A stretch of DNA of 64,000 nucleotides from Rothia mucilaginosa ATCC 25296 (GCF_000175615.1 NZ_ACVO01000015.1:310001-374000), one strand, 5' to 3'. Shown: positions 48,175 to 55,955, counted from the first letter of the stretch. The notes: generated by a model from the sequence alone, not told the origin. Numbers and translations: made by a program.

Positions 48175-49260
48175 GTGGCTCTAACTATCGGCATTGTTGG
48201 TCTGCCTAACGTGGGCAAGTCCACCCTGTTCAACGCTCTGACCGGCAACACTGTGCTGGCGGCTAACTACCCGTTCGCGACCATTGACCCGAACGTGGGC
48301 GTGGTGAACCTGCCGGATGCGCGTCTGAACCGTCTGGCTGAGATTTTTGGTTCGGAGCGTATTCTGCCCGCGACTGTTTCGTTCGTTGATATTGCGGGTA
48401 TTGTGAAGGGCGCTTCTGAGGGTGAGGGCCTGGGTAACAAGTTCCTCGCGAACATTCGTGAGGCGCACGCTATCGCCCAGGTTGTGCGTGCGTTTGATGA
48501 CCCGGACGTCATTCACGTGGACGGCAAGGTCGACCCCGCCTCCGATATGGAGACCATTAACACTGAGCTGATTCTGGCTGACCTGCAGACTTTGGAGAAC
48601 GCTATTCCGCGTCTGGAGAAGGCTGTGAAGATTAAGAAGGGTGACGCCGCTCAGCTGGAGACTTATAAGGCTGCGCAGAAGATCTTGGAGGATGGTGACA
48701 CCATCATTTCTCGTGCGAAGGACGCGAAGCTGGAGCTGGCTCATTTGAAGGAGCTGAACCTGCTGACTGCTAAGCCGTTCATTTACGTGTTCAACGCGGA
48801 TGAGGGCATTCTGGCGTCTGAGGAGAAGCAGCAGGAGCTGCGTGACATGGTGGCGCCGGCTGAGGCTGTGTTCTTGGATGCGAAGCTGGAGGCTGATCTG
48901 GTGGAGCTGTCTGAGGAGGAGGCTCGCGAGATGCTGGAGATGAACGGTCAGGATGAGTCCGGCCTGGACCAGCTGGCTCGCGTGGGCTTCTCGACTCTGG
49001 GCCTGCAGACTTACCTGACTGCTGGCCCGAAGGAGGCTCGCGCCTGGACTATTTATAAGGGTGATACTGCGCCGCAGGCTGCTGGCGTGATTCACTCTGA
49101 TTTTGAGCGCGGCTTCATTAAGGCTGAGGTTGTGTCTTTCAAGGACCTGGATGAGGCTGGCTCCATGGCGGAGGCGAAGGCTCGCGGTAAGGTCCGCATG
49201 GAGGGCAAGGACTACATCATGCAGGACGGCGACGTGGTCGAGTTCCGCTTCAACGTCTAA
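48175..49260 (+). CDS. ychF: Redox-regulated ribosome-binding ATPase YchF
   Basis: Obg-family P-loop protein, 361 aa, ATP rather than GTP specific. G1 GLPNVGKSTLFN, switch FVDIAGIVKGASEGEGLGNKFL, and the NxxE-type specificity motif (FNADE) in place of NKxD are visible; the C-terminal TGS-like domain ends in DYIMQDGDVVEFRFNV, the universal YchF end. GTG start with AAGGA upstream. Binds ribosomes and is linked to stress control in E. coli. Confidence 0.96.
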   Translation: MALTIGIVGLPNVGKSTLFNALTGNTVLAANYPFATIDPNVGVVNLPDARLNRLAEIFGSERILPATVSFVDIAGIVKGASEGEGLGNKFLANIREAHAIAQVVRAFDDPDVIHVDGKVDPASDMETINTELILADLQTLENAIPRLEKAVKIKKGDAAQLETYKAAQKILEDGDTIISRAKDAKLELAHLKELNLLTAKPFIYVFNADEGILASEEKQQELRDMVAPAEAVFLDAKLEADLVELSEEEAREMLEMNGQDESGLDQLARVGFSTLGLQTYLTAGPKEARAWTIYKGDTAPQAAGVIHSDFERGFIKAEVVSFKDLDEAGSMAEAKARGKVRMEGKDYIMQDGDVVEFRFNV

Positions 49261-49738
49261 GCGATAAGAACATAACAGCGGAGCCCCGCACTGTACGTAC
49301 AGTGCGGGGCTCCGCTTTATCTTTGTTGGCTTCTTCTGAAGAGTCTGATTGGGCTATCTTCTTGCTTGAATCTATAGGATGACAAGATAGAAAGCTGTCT
49401 TCCGAAGTGGTCGTCTGTGGTGTTGCGGTAACTCTTATCTGGCGGGATATACGGCAATGGTGCGCTACCTATCTATATGTTTGTGATGGATTGTTACACG
49501 CGAAAGAAGACCATTTTTTGAGTTATGTGATGCACTGCATAAAATAAAGCTATGACGAAACCGCAGTTGGTAGCGTCTAACTATTAGCACGGCAAACATG
49601 ACGGGCAGCAAAACCAGTCAGATCAGTCAATGAAGAAAGCTGATCGTGGATGCCACCGAGGGCACCTTGACTACATTGCTTACTGCATCGTGCATAACCG
49701 TTATTAACCATCTCGGATTTTTACGAAAGAGGCTCCAA
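49261..49738. other. Terminator and leader region upstream of the Asp23 operon
   Basis: 478 bp. Starts with the terminator palindrome at 49278-49315, then about 420 bp of AT-richer DNA that must hold the operon promoter. TTGACT near 49672 is a possible -35, but no matching -10 is convincing. A promoter for the operon's own ECF sigma factor may lie here. No gene seen. Confidence 0.5.
49278..49320 (+). terminator. Terminator palindrome after ychF (copy 1 of 2)
   Basis: GCGGAGCCCCGCACTGTAC followed directly by its exact reverse complement (38 bp perfect palindrome), then TTTAT. The same element recurs at 53617-53654. Confidence 0.92.
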
Positions 49739-50218
49739 ATGAGCAACAACGCTATCCCCCAGACCGCAAAGCAGCGCGAGCACAACGAGAACAAGGCTGA
49801 AGAGACCAAGGAACCCCGCGGCCCCCTCCAGACCGAGCACGGTGTTACCACCATTGATGAGAGCGTCGTCGCAAAGATTGCTGGCATGGCAGCTCGTGAA
49901 ATCCCCGGCGTCTACGACATGGGCAACGCTGTCCGCCGTGCGTTCAACGCAGTGACCGACCGTATCCCCAACGCTCAGACCAACGTTGCTGGCGGCATTA
50001 GCGTCCAGAAGGGTGAGACCCAGGCAGCTGTCGAGGTTACCGTAGTCGTCGAGTACGGTGTCTCCATCGTCGAGGTTGCCGACGCAATTCGTCGCAACGT
50101 TATCGAGCAGATTGAGGGCACCACCGGTCTCGAGGTTGTTGAGGTCAACATCAACGTTACCGACGTTCACCTGCCCGAGGACGACTCTAACAAGTCCGAG
50201 GACACCGACCTCAAGTAA
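49739..50218 (+). CDS. Asp23/Gls24-family envelope stress protein
   Basis: A 159 aa protein of the Asp23/Gls24 family. A charged N-terminal tail (about 40 residues) is followed by the domain: TTIDESVVAKIAGMAAREIPGVYDMG, VEVTVVVEYGVSIVEVADAIRRNVIEQIEGTTGLEVVEVNINVTDV. In Staphylococcus aureus Asp23 forms a layer at the membrane held by AmaP, and loss induces the cell-wall stress response. GAAAGAGG 6 nt before ATG 49739 sets the start. First gene of the operon. Confidence 0.9.
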   Translation: MSNNAIPQTAKQREHNENKAEETKEPRGPLQTEHGVTTIDESVVAKIAGMAAREIPGVYDMGNAVRRAFNAVTDRIPNAQTNVAGGISVQKGETQAAVEVTVVVEYGVSIVEVADAIRRNVIEQIEGTTGLEVVEVNINVTDVHLPEDDSNKSEDTDLK

Positions 50219-50251
50219 CCCGCATCCAACGCCTTAATCTAAGGAGTTCTT

Positions 50252-50428
50252 ATGAAGACAACGCACCTGGCCCTCCTGGTGGGCCTGTTCCTTGGAGCCG
50301 TTCTTGCCTTCGGTTCTTTCGGAACGTTCGTTCTGGTGGCCCTGTGTGGCTTTGCCGGATGGGCCGTAGGCCTCTGCCTGGAGGGCCGGGTCGATGTCCG
50401 AAGCCTCCTGGACGGGCGAAAGAAGTGA
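50252..50428 (+). CDS. DUF2273-like small membrane protein
   Basis: A 58 aa protein with one or two membrane segments (HLALLVGLFLGAVLAFGSFGTF and VLVALCGFAGWAVGL) and a basic tail (DGRKK). Small proteins of this kind (DUF2273) accompany asp23 genes in Gram-positive operons. AAGGAG lies 6 nt before the ATG. Its stop overlaps the next GTG by four bases (GTGA). Confidence 0.8.
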   Translation: MKTTHLALLVGLFLGAVLAFGSFGTFVLVALCGFAGWAVGLCLEGRVDVRSLLDGRKK

Positions 50429-50847
50429 CGATGGTGACCGCGAACCAGCGTGCAAACATGCAGCTAAGTGCTTCCCAGGAAGAACGTTCTTCCTGGGAGC
50501 ACCGCGGCACCACAACCATCCCCGCGCGACTCGTTGCAAAGATTGCAGCTGAGGCTGCAAATGAAAGCGCCAACGTTGGCTCAAATGCTGGAGGCGTACT
50601 GGGAATTGGTACCCGCCACAACTTCGACTCGCGCCCTGAAGCCCAGTGTGAACTCTACGGCCAGGTAGCAGTCCTGCACCTGGACATCGGACTGGTCTTC
50701 CCCGCACCTTTGTCCCCCATCCTCGAAAATCTGCGCGCACACGTGCGTAACCGCGTTGAGTACCTCACGGGGCTTAGCGTGGGCAAGATTAACATCGAGA
50801 TATCCTGGCTCAATCCGAGCAGCCACGTTAGGAAGAGCCTTAAATGA
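50425..50847 (+). CDS. Asp23/Gls24-family protein
   Basis: A 140 aa Asp23-type protein: TTTIPARLVAKIAAEAANESANVG, VLHLDIGLVFPAPLSPILENLRAHVRNRVEYLTGLSVGKINIEISWL. GTG 50425 overlaps the previous stop; ATG 50431 and GTG 50434 are alternatives. The stop overlaps the next gene as ATGA. Second Asp23-like member of the operon. Confidence 0.82.
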   Translation: MTMVTANQRANMQLSASQEERSSWEHRGTTTIPARLVAKIAAEAANESANVGSNAGGVLGIGTRHNFDSRPEAQCELYGQVAVLHLDIGLVFPAPLSPILENLRAHVRNRVEYLTGLSVGKINIEISWLNPSSHVRKSLK

Positions 50848-51392
50848 GTACACCTGTTCCGAAACTAATTCGTCGTCCCTCGCGAAGCATCCCTAGCATC
50901 CTGTTGGCTCTGGTTTTGCTTGCACTGGGGGGACTGGTGGTTTGGCTTGCGGTTCACCGAATGGTGAACGGTGCCTGGCCTGAGTCTATGGTGGGTGCCC
51001 TCACCGCTATTGGTTCTACCACTCTTGGCTCCGTCACGGCTATTATCTTCGCCATCATCCTGGCGGTGTGCGGTCTGGCTATGATCATTGGCGCTGTGTG
51101 GCCGGGAGTTCCGGATCGTGTGGAAATTTTCCCCGACGATATTCCCGGTCAGACTGTCGCAAAGCGCCGAGACTTGGCTAACCTCATTCAGACCCAGGTT
51201 GAGCAGATTGACGGTGTCCACTCCGCTATCGTTACCGCTAACGGCTCCCGCGTAGACGTTGTTGTCCATAGCGTCTTGGACGACCTCGGCCCCGTGCGTG
51301 AAGCTGCACGGAAGAAGACCGACGAAGTTCTAAAGATGCTCGCACCCGTGGGTATTGCACGTAGTCGCGTGCGGATTAAGCATATTAGCTAA
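50844..51392 (+). CDS. DUF6286-like membrane protein of the Asp23 operon
   Basis: A 182 aa protein. Two membrane helices (about residues 17-38 and 60-85) are followed by a soluble domain, DLANLIQTQVEQIDGVHSAIVTANGSRVDVVVHSVLDDLGPVREAARKKTDEVL, which looks like an Asp23-type alpha/beta module. ATGA overlap with the upstream gene. Likely a membrane anchor or partner for the soluble Asp23 proteins. Confidence 0.78.
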   Translation: MSTPVPKLIRRPSRSIPSILLALVLLALGGLVVWLAVHRMVNGAWPESMVGALTAIGSTTLGSVTAIIFAIILAVCGLAMIIGAVWPGVPDRVEIFPDDIPGQTVAKRRDLANLIQTQVEQIDGVHSAIVTANGSRVDVVVHSVLDDLGPVREAARKKTDEVLKMLAPVGIARSRVRIKHIS

Positions 51393-51405
51393 AGGAGATA
51401 CGAAT

Positions 51406-52059
51406 ATGCGTTCAGTTTCTGGTGTTTTGAACAGAACTGTCCTGGCCACCTTTGGGCTTCTCCTTGTAGTAGTGTCCTTTTGGCTTTTAGCTTCGGGTTT
51501 CAATGCTGGTCAGGCTTGGCCGGAAATTGCGCCTTACCTGGCCTCTGCACAGGACCCGGTAGCTAGCTTTATCGGACCTATGGTGCACACGCCGTGGTTC
51601 CTGCCTGTAGTAGCACTGGTATCAGTACTTATTGTCGTTGCCGGCTTGTTCATGCTGGTTGCGCAGGTTCCCCGTAAAGCTGCTGCCTCCCCTTTGAGGT
51701 TTAGCGGTTCTGAGGGTGTGCTGATGGCTACTTTGGCACCTGAGGTTCTGGCGCAGGCTCTGTCTGAGCGTGCTCAGGAAGTCCCTGGTGTGGAAAAGTG
51801 CGCTGTCTGGGTTACTGGCTCCCCGAAGAGCCTGTGGGTTCAGGCAGAGGCTACTGTCTCTCAGGGGTGTGAGGTTGAGTGGGCTATTGCTGAACTCAAG
51901 AACCGACTTAATAATGATGTGGCAGTATCTTTCGGCGCGAGCCCCAAGCAGATTGACGTTCTAGTACGGCTGGAGCGTTCCTCGAAGTCACGTAATGTCT
52001 CCGAATCTGTAACTGGCCATCATGCACCCGAAATCACGGGAGAGAGTATTGGCGCATAA
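51406..52059 (+). CDS. AmaP-like membrane anchor of the Asp23 operon
   Basis: A 217 aa protein. Two membrane helices (about residues 8-28 and 62-87), then a cytoplasmic Asp23-like domain beginning VLAQALSERAQEVPGVEKCAVWV. The architecture matches AmaP, which tethers Asp23 to the membrane in S. aureus. AAAGGAG 7 nt before ATG 51406. Its 3' end overlaps the sigma-factor gene by up to 38 bp. Confidence 0.75.
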   Translation: MRSVSGVLNRTVLATFGLLLVVVSFWLLASGFNAGQAWPEIAPYLASAQDPVASFIGPMVHTPWFLPVVALVSVLIVVAGLFMLVAQVPRKAAASPLRFSGSEGVLMATLAPEVLAQALSERAQEVPGVEKCAVWVTGSPKSLWVQAEATVSQGCEVEWAIAELKNRLNNDVAVSFGASPKQIDVLVRLERSSKSRNVSESVTGHHAPEITGESIGA

Positions 52060-52705
52060 CCCTCAGAGCGAGGTGGCGCCGGAACCTCAATCCCATCAAT
52101 ACCCCACCGCGCAGCTGAGCGCTTTGTCTGAAGCAACGCAGGACGAGGACAGATACCTTGTTCTGCGTGCTCAGGACGGAGATATTGACGCCTTTGAGAA
52201 GCTTGTTGAGCGTTATCAAGGGCGTCTTTTCCGCTCTGCATATATGATTGTTCGGAACCGTCAGGACAGTGAAGATATTGTTCAGGATACCCTCGTCCAG
52301 GCTTGGCGTAGCCTTCACCTAGTTCGGGAACCGGCAGCTTTTCGTGGCTGGATTATGCAGATTTGCACTAATAAAGCTACTAGTATGGTGCGTAAGCGTC
52401 AGCGTCGTGCCACGGATCCTTATGATGCAGAAGGACTCGAAGGTGTGAGCGCTGCGGCTGAGATGACGTCGAGCAGTACCGCTGACCCGGCTGAGTCCAG
52501 TGAAGTTAATGCGCAGATTCAGGCCCTTGCCGATCTTTTGGCGTCCGTGGAACCTGAACTGCGTATAGTATGGATTCTTCGAGAAATCGATGAGATGTCA
52601 TACGAAGAGATTGCCAAGACACTGAACCTGACAGTTTCGACCGTCCGTGGGAGGCTGGCACGAGCCCGTTCTCTCGTCATACGCCTGATGAAGGAGTGGG
52701 CTTGA
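52022..52705 (+). CDS. ECF-type RNA polymerase sigma factor
   Basis: Sigma-70 family factor with regions 2 and 4 only, 227 aa. Region 2: YQGRLFRSAYMIVRNRQDSEDIVQDTLVQAWRSL and FRGWIMQICTNKATSMVRK. Region 4: SYEEIAKTLNLTVSTVRGRLARARSLV. An acidic linker joins them. The start is unsure: ATG 52022 overlaps the anchor gene, while TTG 52049 has GGGAGAG just upstream. It is followed with a TTGA overlap by an Asp23-like gene instead of a normal zinc anti-sigma factor. It probably drives this operon. Confidence 0.88.
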   Translation: MHPKSRERVLAHNPQSEVAPEPQSHQYPTAQLSALSEATQDEDRYLVLRAQDGDIDAFEKLVERYQGRLFRSAYMIVRNRQDSEDIVQDTLVQAWRSLHLVREPAAFRGWIMQICTNKATSMVRKRQRRATDPYDAEGLEGVSAAAEMTSSSTADPAESSEVNAQIQALADLLASVEPELRIVWILREIDEMSYEEIAKTLNLTVSTVRGRLARARSLVIRLMKEWA

Positions 52706-53250
52706 GTAACACCAAAAACCTCTCAAATAAGGTCCGACACTCAGCAGCGTCGGTGAGGTCAATCGTACGATCCCATGAGCGGGATGATGCAGACACCCGC
52801 GAGTACCTACGTTTTATTGCTTCCCTGCACGAAGAATGGGACCGCCTGGAATCTGAAGGGAATGACTCGGTCCTGCCCCGTCGCCCCCTAATGGAAGCTA
52901 TTCTTGCTGAAACCCGACACGGTAAGCAAGTGGAGATGCCAGCAACAGATTTAGGTCCCTACAGCATGTCTGAGTTTTCGTTGAGGGCTCTTATTCGCCG
53001 CGCTGTAGACTCAGTACCCGGTGCACGTTCCTTGCGTTCTTCTTTTGAGCATGCACCTTCAAGCGAAGAGCATCGCGGTCTGGGGGTTCCGGAGGTTGTA
53101 TCCTGCCGAGTCTCGGCTCACGGTGCCGTTGAAAGCCTACCGCAACTGGCCCAGCAAGTCCGCGAAGCCGTCCGCGAAGCCTGCGATAAGAACCTGGGAG
53201 TCTCCCCGACAGTCAATGTACATATCGAGGATATTCATCATGACGACTAA
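52702..53250 (+). CDS. Asp23-like protein directly after the sigma factor, possible anti-sigma factor
   Basis: A 182 aa protein. The N-terminal ~80 residues are charged and helical (EYLRFIASLHEEWDRLESEG); the C-terminal half is Asp23-like (IRRAVDSVPGARSL, SCRVSAHGAVESLPQLAQQVREAVREACDKNLGVSPTVNVHI). No membrane helix and no HxxxCxxC zinc motif. The start is decided by AAGGAG at 52691-52696: TTG 52702 is 5 nt downstream and overlaps the sigma stop, while the GTG at 52696 lies inside the ribosome-binding site. An anti-sigma role is inference from position only. Confidence 0.72.
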   Translation: MSNTKNLSNKVRHSAASVRSIVRSHERDDADTREYLRFIASLHEEWDRLESEGNDSVLPRRPLMEAILAETRHGKQVEMPATDLGPYSMSEFSLRALIRRAVDSVPGARSLRSSFEHAPSSEEHRGLGVPEVVSCRVSAHGAVESLPQLAQQVREAVREACDKNLGVSPTVNVHIEDIHHDD

Positions 53251-53596
53251 CTTTTCTGCCGCCGAGCTACTTCGGCTGGTCACTGCCATTCCCGGAGTAC
53301 GAGGAATCGAACCTGGGCTGGGTAGCACCCTGAAAGTGATCGGTAGCCGCATGCCGCAGGCCCGCTTTGGCGTAATCGTTGAATCAGGCTCGCGTCAAGC
53401 TACTATTGAGGTCGGCATTGACGAATCCAGGCCGGTCAAAGATATCGTACGAGATATCCAAGAGACTGTCATTCGTTCGCTGTCTCAAGCGCAGCAACAC
53501 GATGAAGAACATTCAAACTCTCAAACCTTAGACTCAACCAGTAGCGATGACGAGAATACCCCGCAGGTTAGGGTGAGGGTCCAGTCCCTCCTGTAG
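53240..53596 (+). CDS. Small Asp23-like protein, last gene of the operon
   Basis: A 118 aa protein with an Asp23-type domain: LLRLVTAIPGVRGIEPGLGSTL, ARFGVIVESGSRQATIEVGIDESRPVKDIVRDIQETVIRSL, then a Ser/Asp-rich tail. GAGGA 8 nt before ATG 53240; overlaps the previous gene by 11 bp. A longer upstream frame overlaps the previous gene and is not real. Followed by the terminator copy at 53617. Confidence 0.75.
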   Translation: MTTNFSAAELLRLVTAIPGVRGIEPGLGSTLKVIGSRMPQARFGVIVESGSRQATIEVGIDESRPVKDIVRDIQETVIRSLSQAQQHDEEHSNSQTLDSTSSDDENTPQVRVRVQSLL

Positions 53597-53616
53597 GGGG
53601 TCTACCTCAGAAAGCA

Positions 53617-53660
53617 GCGGAGCCCCGCACTGTACACACAGTGCGGGGCTCCGCCCTATT
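53617..53660 (+). terminator. Terminator palindrome after the Asp23 operon (copy 2 of 2)
   Basis: Identical to 49278-49315 except two loop bases (TGTACACACA instead of TGTACGTACA). CTATT follows. The pair brackets the operon. Confidence 0.9.
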
Positions 53661-53715
53661 AACCCTCGCGCGCCACAAAAGGCAGCCGCCTGGGTGTAAG
53701 TCTTATCGACCGGGA

Positions 53716-53928
53716 TTAGTGGTCAGCACCAACCATCACGTTGGATGCCTTGATGACTGCGTATGCAGTCTCGCCCACCTTCAGGCCCAGCTCCTTGATG
53801 GACTCGTTGGTGATGGAAGCAGAGATAACAACCTCCGGAGCAATCTCAATCTTAACGATGCCGTTGGTTGCACCCTCGGTGATCTCAACAACCTTGCCAG
53901 CGAACTGGTTACGTGCAGAAAGCTTCAT
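53716..53928 (-). CDS. Molbindin-type TOBE/Mop protein
   Basis: A 70 aa single Mop domain: KLSARNQFAGKVVEITEGATNGIVKIEIAP, the typical molybdate/tungstate-binding molbindin fold, ending VIKASNVMVG. Such proteins store or buffer molybdate as hexamers in the cytoplasm. AAAGG 7 nt before ATG 53928 sets the start; an in-frame ATG at 53949 is upstream of it. No other molybdenum gene lies in the window. Confidence 0.9.
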   Translation of the reverse strand: MKLSARNQFAGKVVEITEGATNGIVKIEIAPEVVISASITNESIKELGLKVGETAYAVIKASNVMVGADH

Positions 53929-54273
53929 GAAGCCGTGCCTTTCGTTCATAAAAACCTATAAATGCTCTAAGTACTCTACACGCCGCAGCCACTCAGAAGC
54001 ACCTTCCAACCAAAATATTACGCACAAACCAGGCAAATTTTATTTTCGGCTTCACCCACGCCCCGAACCCGCCCCAAAAGACCGGCAAAAACCAGCCCCA
54101 CACATGCGGTTCACACCCGCCAAATGGTATAGTCAGCACGAACGCGAGAATCTTCGCACCCTCCACCGTCGCACCCCCGCCCTCGCTGACGCGCGCCCAC
54201 ACGCCGCAGCACCACCGCAGTAACACCGCGGAAACAGGGGAGCGGCGCATCCGCACAGATCGAAGAAGGAACC
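53929..54273. other. Divergent region between mop and phnA/yjdM
   Basis: 345 bp between divergent genes. A TATAGT hexamer near 54128 is a plausible -10 for the plus-strand gene with a ~140 nt leader. The minus-strand gene has TAGAGT upstream. No gene seen. Confidence 0.4.
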
Positions 54274-54642
54274 ATGAGCGAAAACCTCAACGAAATCGAA
54301 GCACCCGCCTGCCCCGAATGCAGCGAAAACTACACCTACGAAATGGGTGAACTCTGGGCATGCCCCATGTGTGGCCACGAATGGGAACGCACCGCAGCAG
54401 GCGAAACCGAAGAAGAAGCAGGCTCCAAGGTTCTCGACTCCGTCGGTAACGAGCTCGTCGACGGCGACTCCGTTACCATCGTCAAGGGTCTGAAGGTCAA
54501 GGGCGGCGCAGACATCAAGGCAGGCACCAAGGTGCGCGGCATCCGCCTGCTCGAATCCCCCGTCAACGGCCACGACATTGAGGCGAAGGTCCCCGGCGCA
54601 GGCCAGATGTACCTGAAGTCCTCCGTCGTGAAGAAGGCATAA
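54274..54642 (+). CDS. yjdM: PhnA/YjdM-family zinc ribbon protein
   Basis: A 122 aa protein. N-terminal zinc ribbon with Cys13, Cys16, Cys30 and Cys33 (CPECSENY, CPMCGHEW) and the C-terminal PhnA domain (DSVTIVKGLKVKGG, KAGTKVRGIRL, GQMYLKSSVVKKA). Despite the name, YjdM is not needed for phosphonate use; its role is unclear. AGAAGGA precedes the ATG. Confidence 0.93.
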   Translation: MSENLNEIEAPACPECSENYTYEMGELWACPMCGHEWERTAAGETEEEAGSKVLDSVGNELVDGDSVTIVKGLKVKGGADIKAGTKVRGIRLLESPVNGHDIEAKVPGAGQMYLKSSVVKKA

Positions 54643-54693
54643 CCCAAGGCGATATAAGCCAAGAAGTATAAAACGCCTCCTGTGAGGCGCAGA

Positions 54694-54743
54694 AAAGGCG
54701 GCACCTCCCGCACTAGCTCACGCTAGGGGAGGTGCCGCCTTTG
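54694..54743. terminator. Bidirectional terminator between phnA/yjdM and glsB-like gene
   Basis: AAAGGCGGCACCTCCC pairs with GGGAGGTGCCGCCTTT. A smaller GCCTC/GAGGC hairpin precedes it (54674-54690). Confidence 0.88.
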
Positions 54744-54782
54744 CATATGAGGGACTCCGTGAGCCCTCAATGGGTCGGATTG

Positions 54783-55040
54783 CTACTTCCTGCCGGTAAG
54801 GCCCAGGTAGACGGAAATAGTCAGCATTGCTGCGAAAATTGAAATAATCCAGCGGATCCAATCAATGCCGCTGGTGTCCGCTACACCCAGCTGGGTCGCT
54901 GCCCAGGTACCGATAGCCGCGCCGACAGCACCGCAGATAATGGTCCAAAGAATCGAAATGTTCTGACGACCTCGCATGAAGAAACGTGCGATCGCGCCAA
55001 TAATTGCGCCGGTAATAATGGTGCCAATAATAGTGCCCAT
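54783..55040 (-). CDS. GlsB/YeaQ/YmgE-family membrane protein (transglycosylase-associated)
   Basis: An 85 aa membrane protein with three helices: GTIITGAIIGAIARFFMRG, WTIICGAVGAAIGTW and WIISIFAAMLTISVYLGL. In enterococci glsB lies with gls24 stress genes, and here it is near the Asp23 operon, which may reflect shared stress roles. ATG 55040 is preferred over an upstream TTG because GGAGAG lies just upstream. Confidence 0.9.
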   Translation of the reverse strand: MGTIIGTIITGAIIGAIARFFMRGRQNISILWTIICGAVGAAIGTWAATQLGVADTSGIDWIRWIISIFAAMLTISVYLGLTGRK

Positions 55041-55145
55041 TGTTCTCTCCAAAGGTTGTACACCTGCCGCTGTGACAGGTGGTGTGTTAGTTCTAGTGTA
55101 GGCAATGCTGGTTACGGAAAGCTTAATAACGGGTATGTTAAGGTA

Positions 55146-55189
55146 AACGGCACCTCAATGTTTTACGTGTAAAACACTGAGGTGCCGTT
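55146..55189. terminator. Terminator upstream of the glsB-like gene, downstream of the DoxX gene
   Basis: AACGGCACCTCA and TGTTTTA pair with TAAAACA and TGAGGTGCCGTT: a long stem with one bulge. Confidence 0.85.
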
Positions 55190-55206
55190 CCTAATGAACG
55201 AAGCGA

Positions 55207-55599
55207 CTACTTCGACTTACGCCAAATCTTCAGAGCGCTACAAATCAGCGGCAGCTGCAGGGGCAGGCGACCGTACGCAATAGCCTTACGCTGAGTGGAC
55301 TGGTTACGCGCATCCAGAGCCATCTGAATGTTCGCGGGGAACACCGCAACAAACAGCAGAGCTGCCAGCAGGCCACCGGCGCGGCGGGTCTTATCATTAG
55401 CCAGCAGGGCGGCGGTGCCCAGCTCAGCTACACCCGAACCGTGAGTGTACGCGTGGGCAGGACCCGGCAGATACTTCGGCACAATCGAGTCGAAGGGATC
55501 CGGGATGATGAAGTGCAGCGCACCCATCACAGCGAGGGCACGAGCCATGCGAGTAGCCGAGCGCTCAGCGCTGTACTCTTTCTTCTTAAAAATACTCAT
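55207..55599 (-). CDS. DoxX-family membrane protein
   Basis: A 130 aa membrane protein with about four helices, matching small DoxX-like proteins (ARALAVMGALHFIIPDPFDSIVPKYLP, GVAELGTAALL, AGGLLAALLFVAVFPANIQMALD). The His and Pro-rich first loop and FPANI are typical of this subgroup. DoxX-like proteins are linked to thiol/redox stress in mycobacteria. Single gene with its own terminator. Confidence 0.85.
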   Translation of the reverse strand: MSIFKKKEYSAERSATRMARALAVMGALHFIIPDPFDSIVPKYLPGPAHAYTHGSGVAELGTAALLANDKTRRAGGLLAALLFVAVFPANIQMALDARNQSTQRKAIAYGRLPLQLPLICSALKIWRKSK

Positions 55600-55841
55600 G
55601 CTCCCATTATGCGCCCGTCAGAGGCATATTCTCCGCCTCAACGATGCGCTGAACCGCTGCGTGTTTGACTGTCTAAAATGCGGACTAGGCACGTCAAACA
55701 GAAAACATTGTTCAAAAGCAGGTAAGATAGGGAGCAACGGCACCACGTGCGGATGACGCCCCGCCTGCCCTCACCTTTAGGTGAGTCGCCAGACGGAGTA
55801 AAACACCGGGTGCCTACCGGAACAATCAAAGGAGTTATACC

Positions 55842-55913
55842 GTGAAGAAGATTCTGTGCATCGCTATCCTGGCAGGCGCCGCATACTTCGGTTACAAGAA
55901 GTTCGTTGCCTAA
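55842..55913 (+). CDS. DLW-39-like miniprotein
   Basis: A 23 aa peptide: an N-terminal KK, a hydrophobic helix (ILCIAILAGAAYFGY) and KKFVA. It resembles the N-terminal part of the DLW-39 family of ~39 aa actinobacterial peptides (KKLLVLALAA...YKK), but lacks the Asp-Leu-Trp end. AAAGGAG lies 7 nt before the GTG start, a strong ribosome-binding site, and a perfect terminator follows, so it looks like a real transcription unit. Probably a membrane micropeptide of unknown function. Confidence 0.65.
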   Translation: MKKILCIAILAGAAYFGYKKFVA

Positions 55914-55955
55914 ATAGCTAGCCCTCGGGCACTCTACATATCCTTAAGCAACGGA

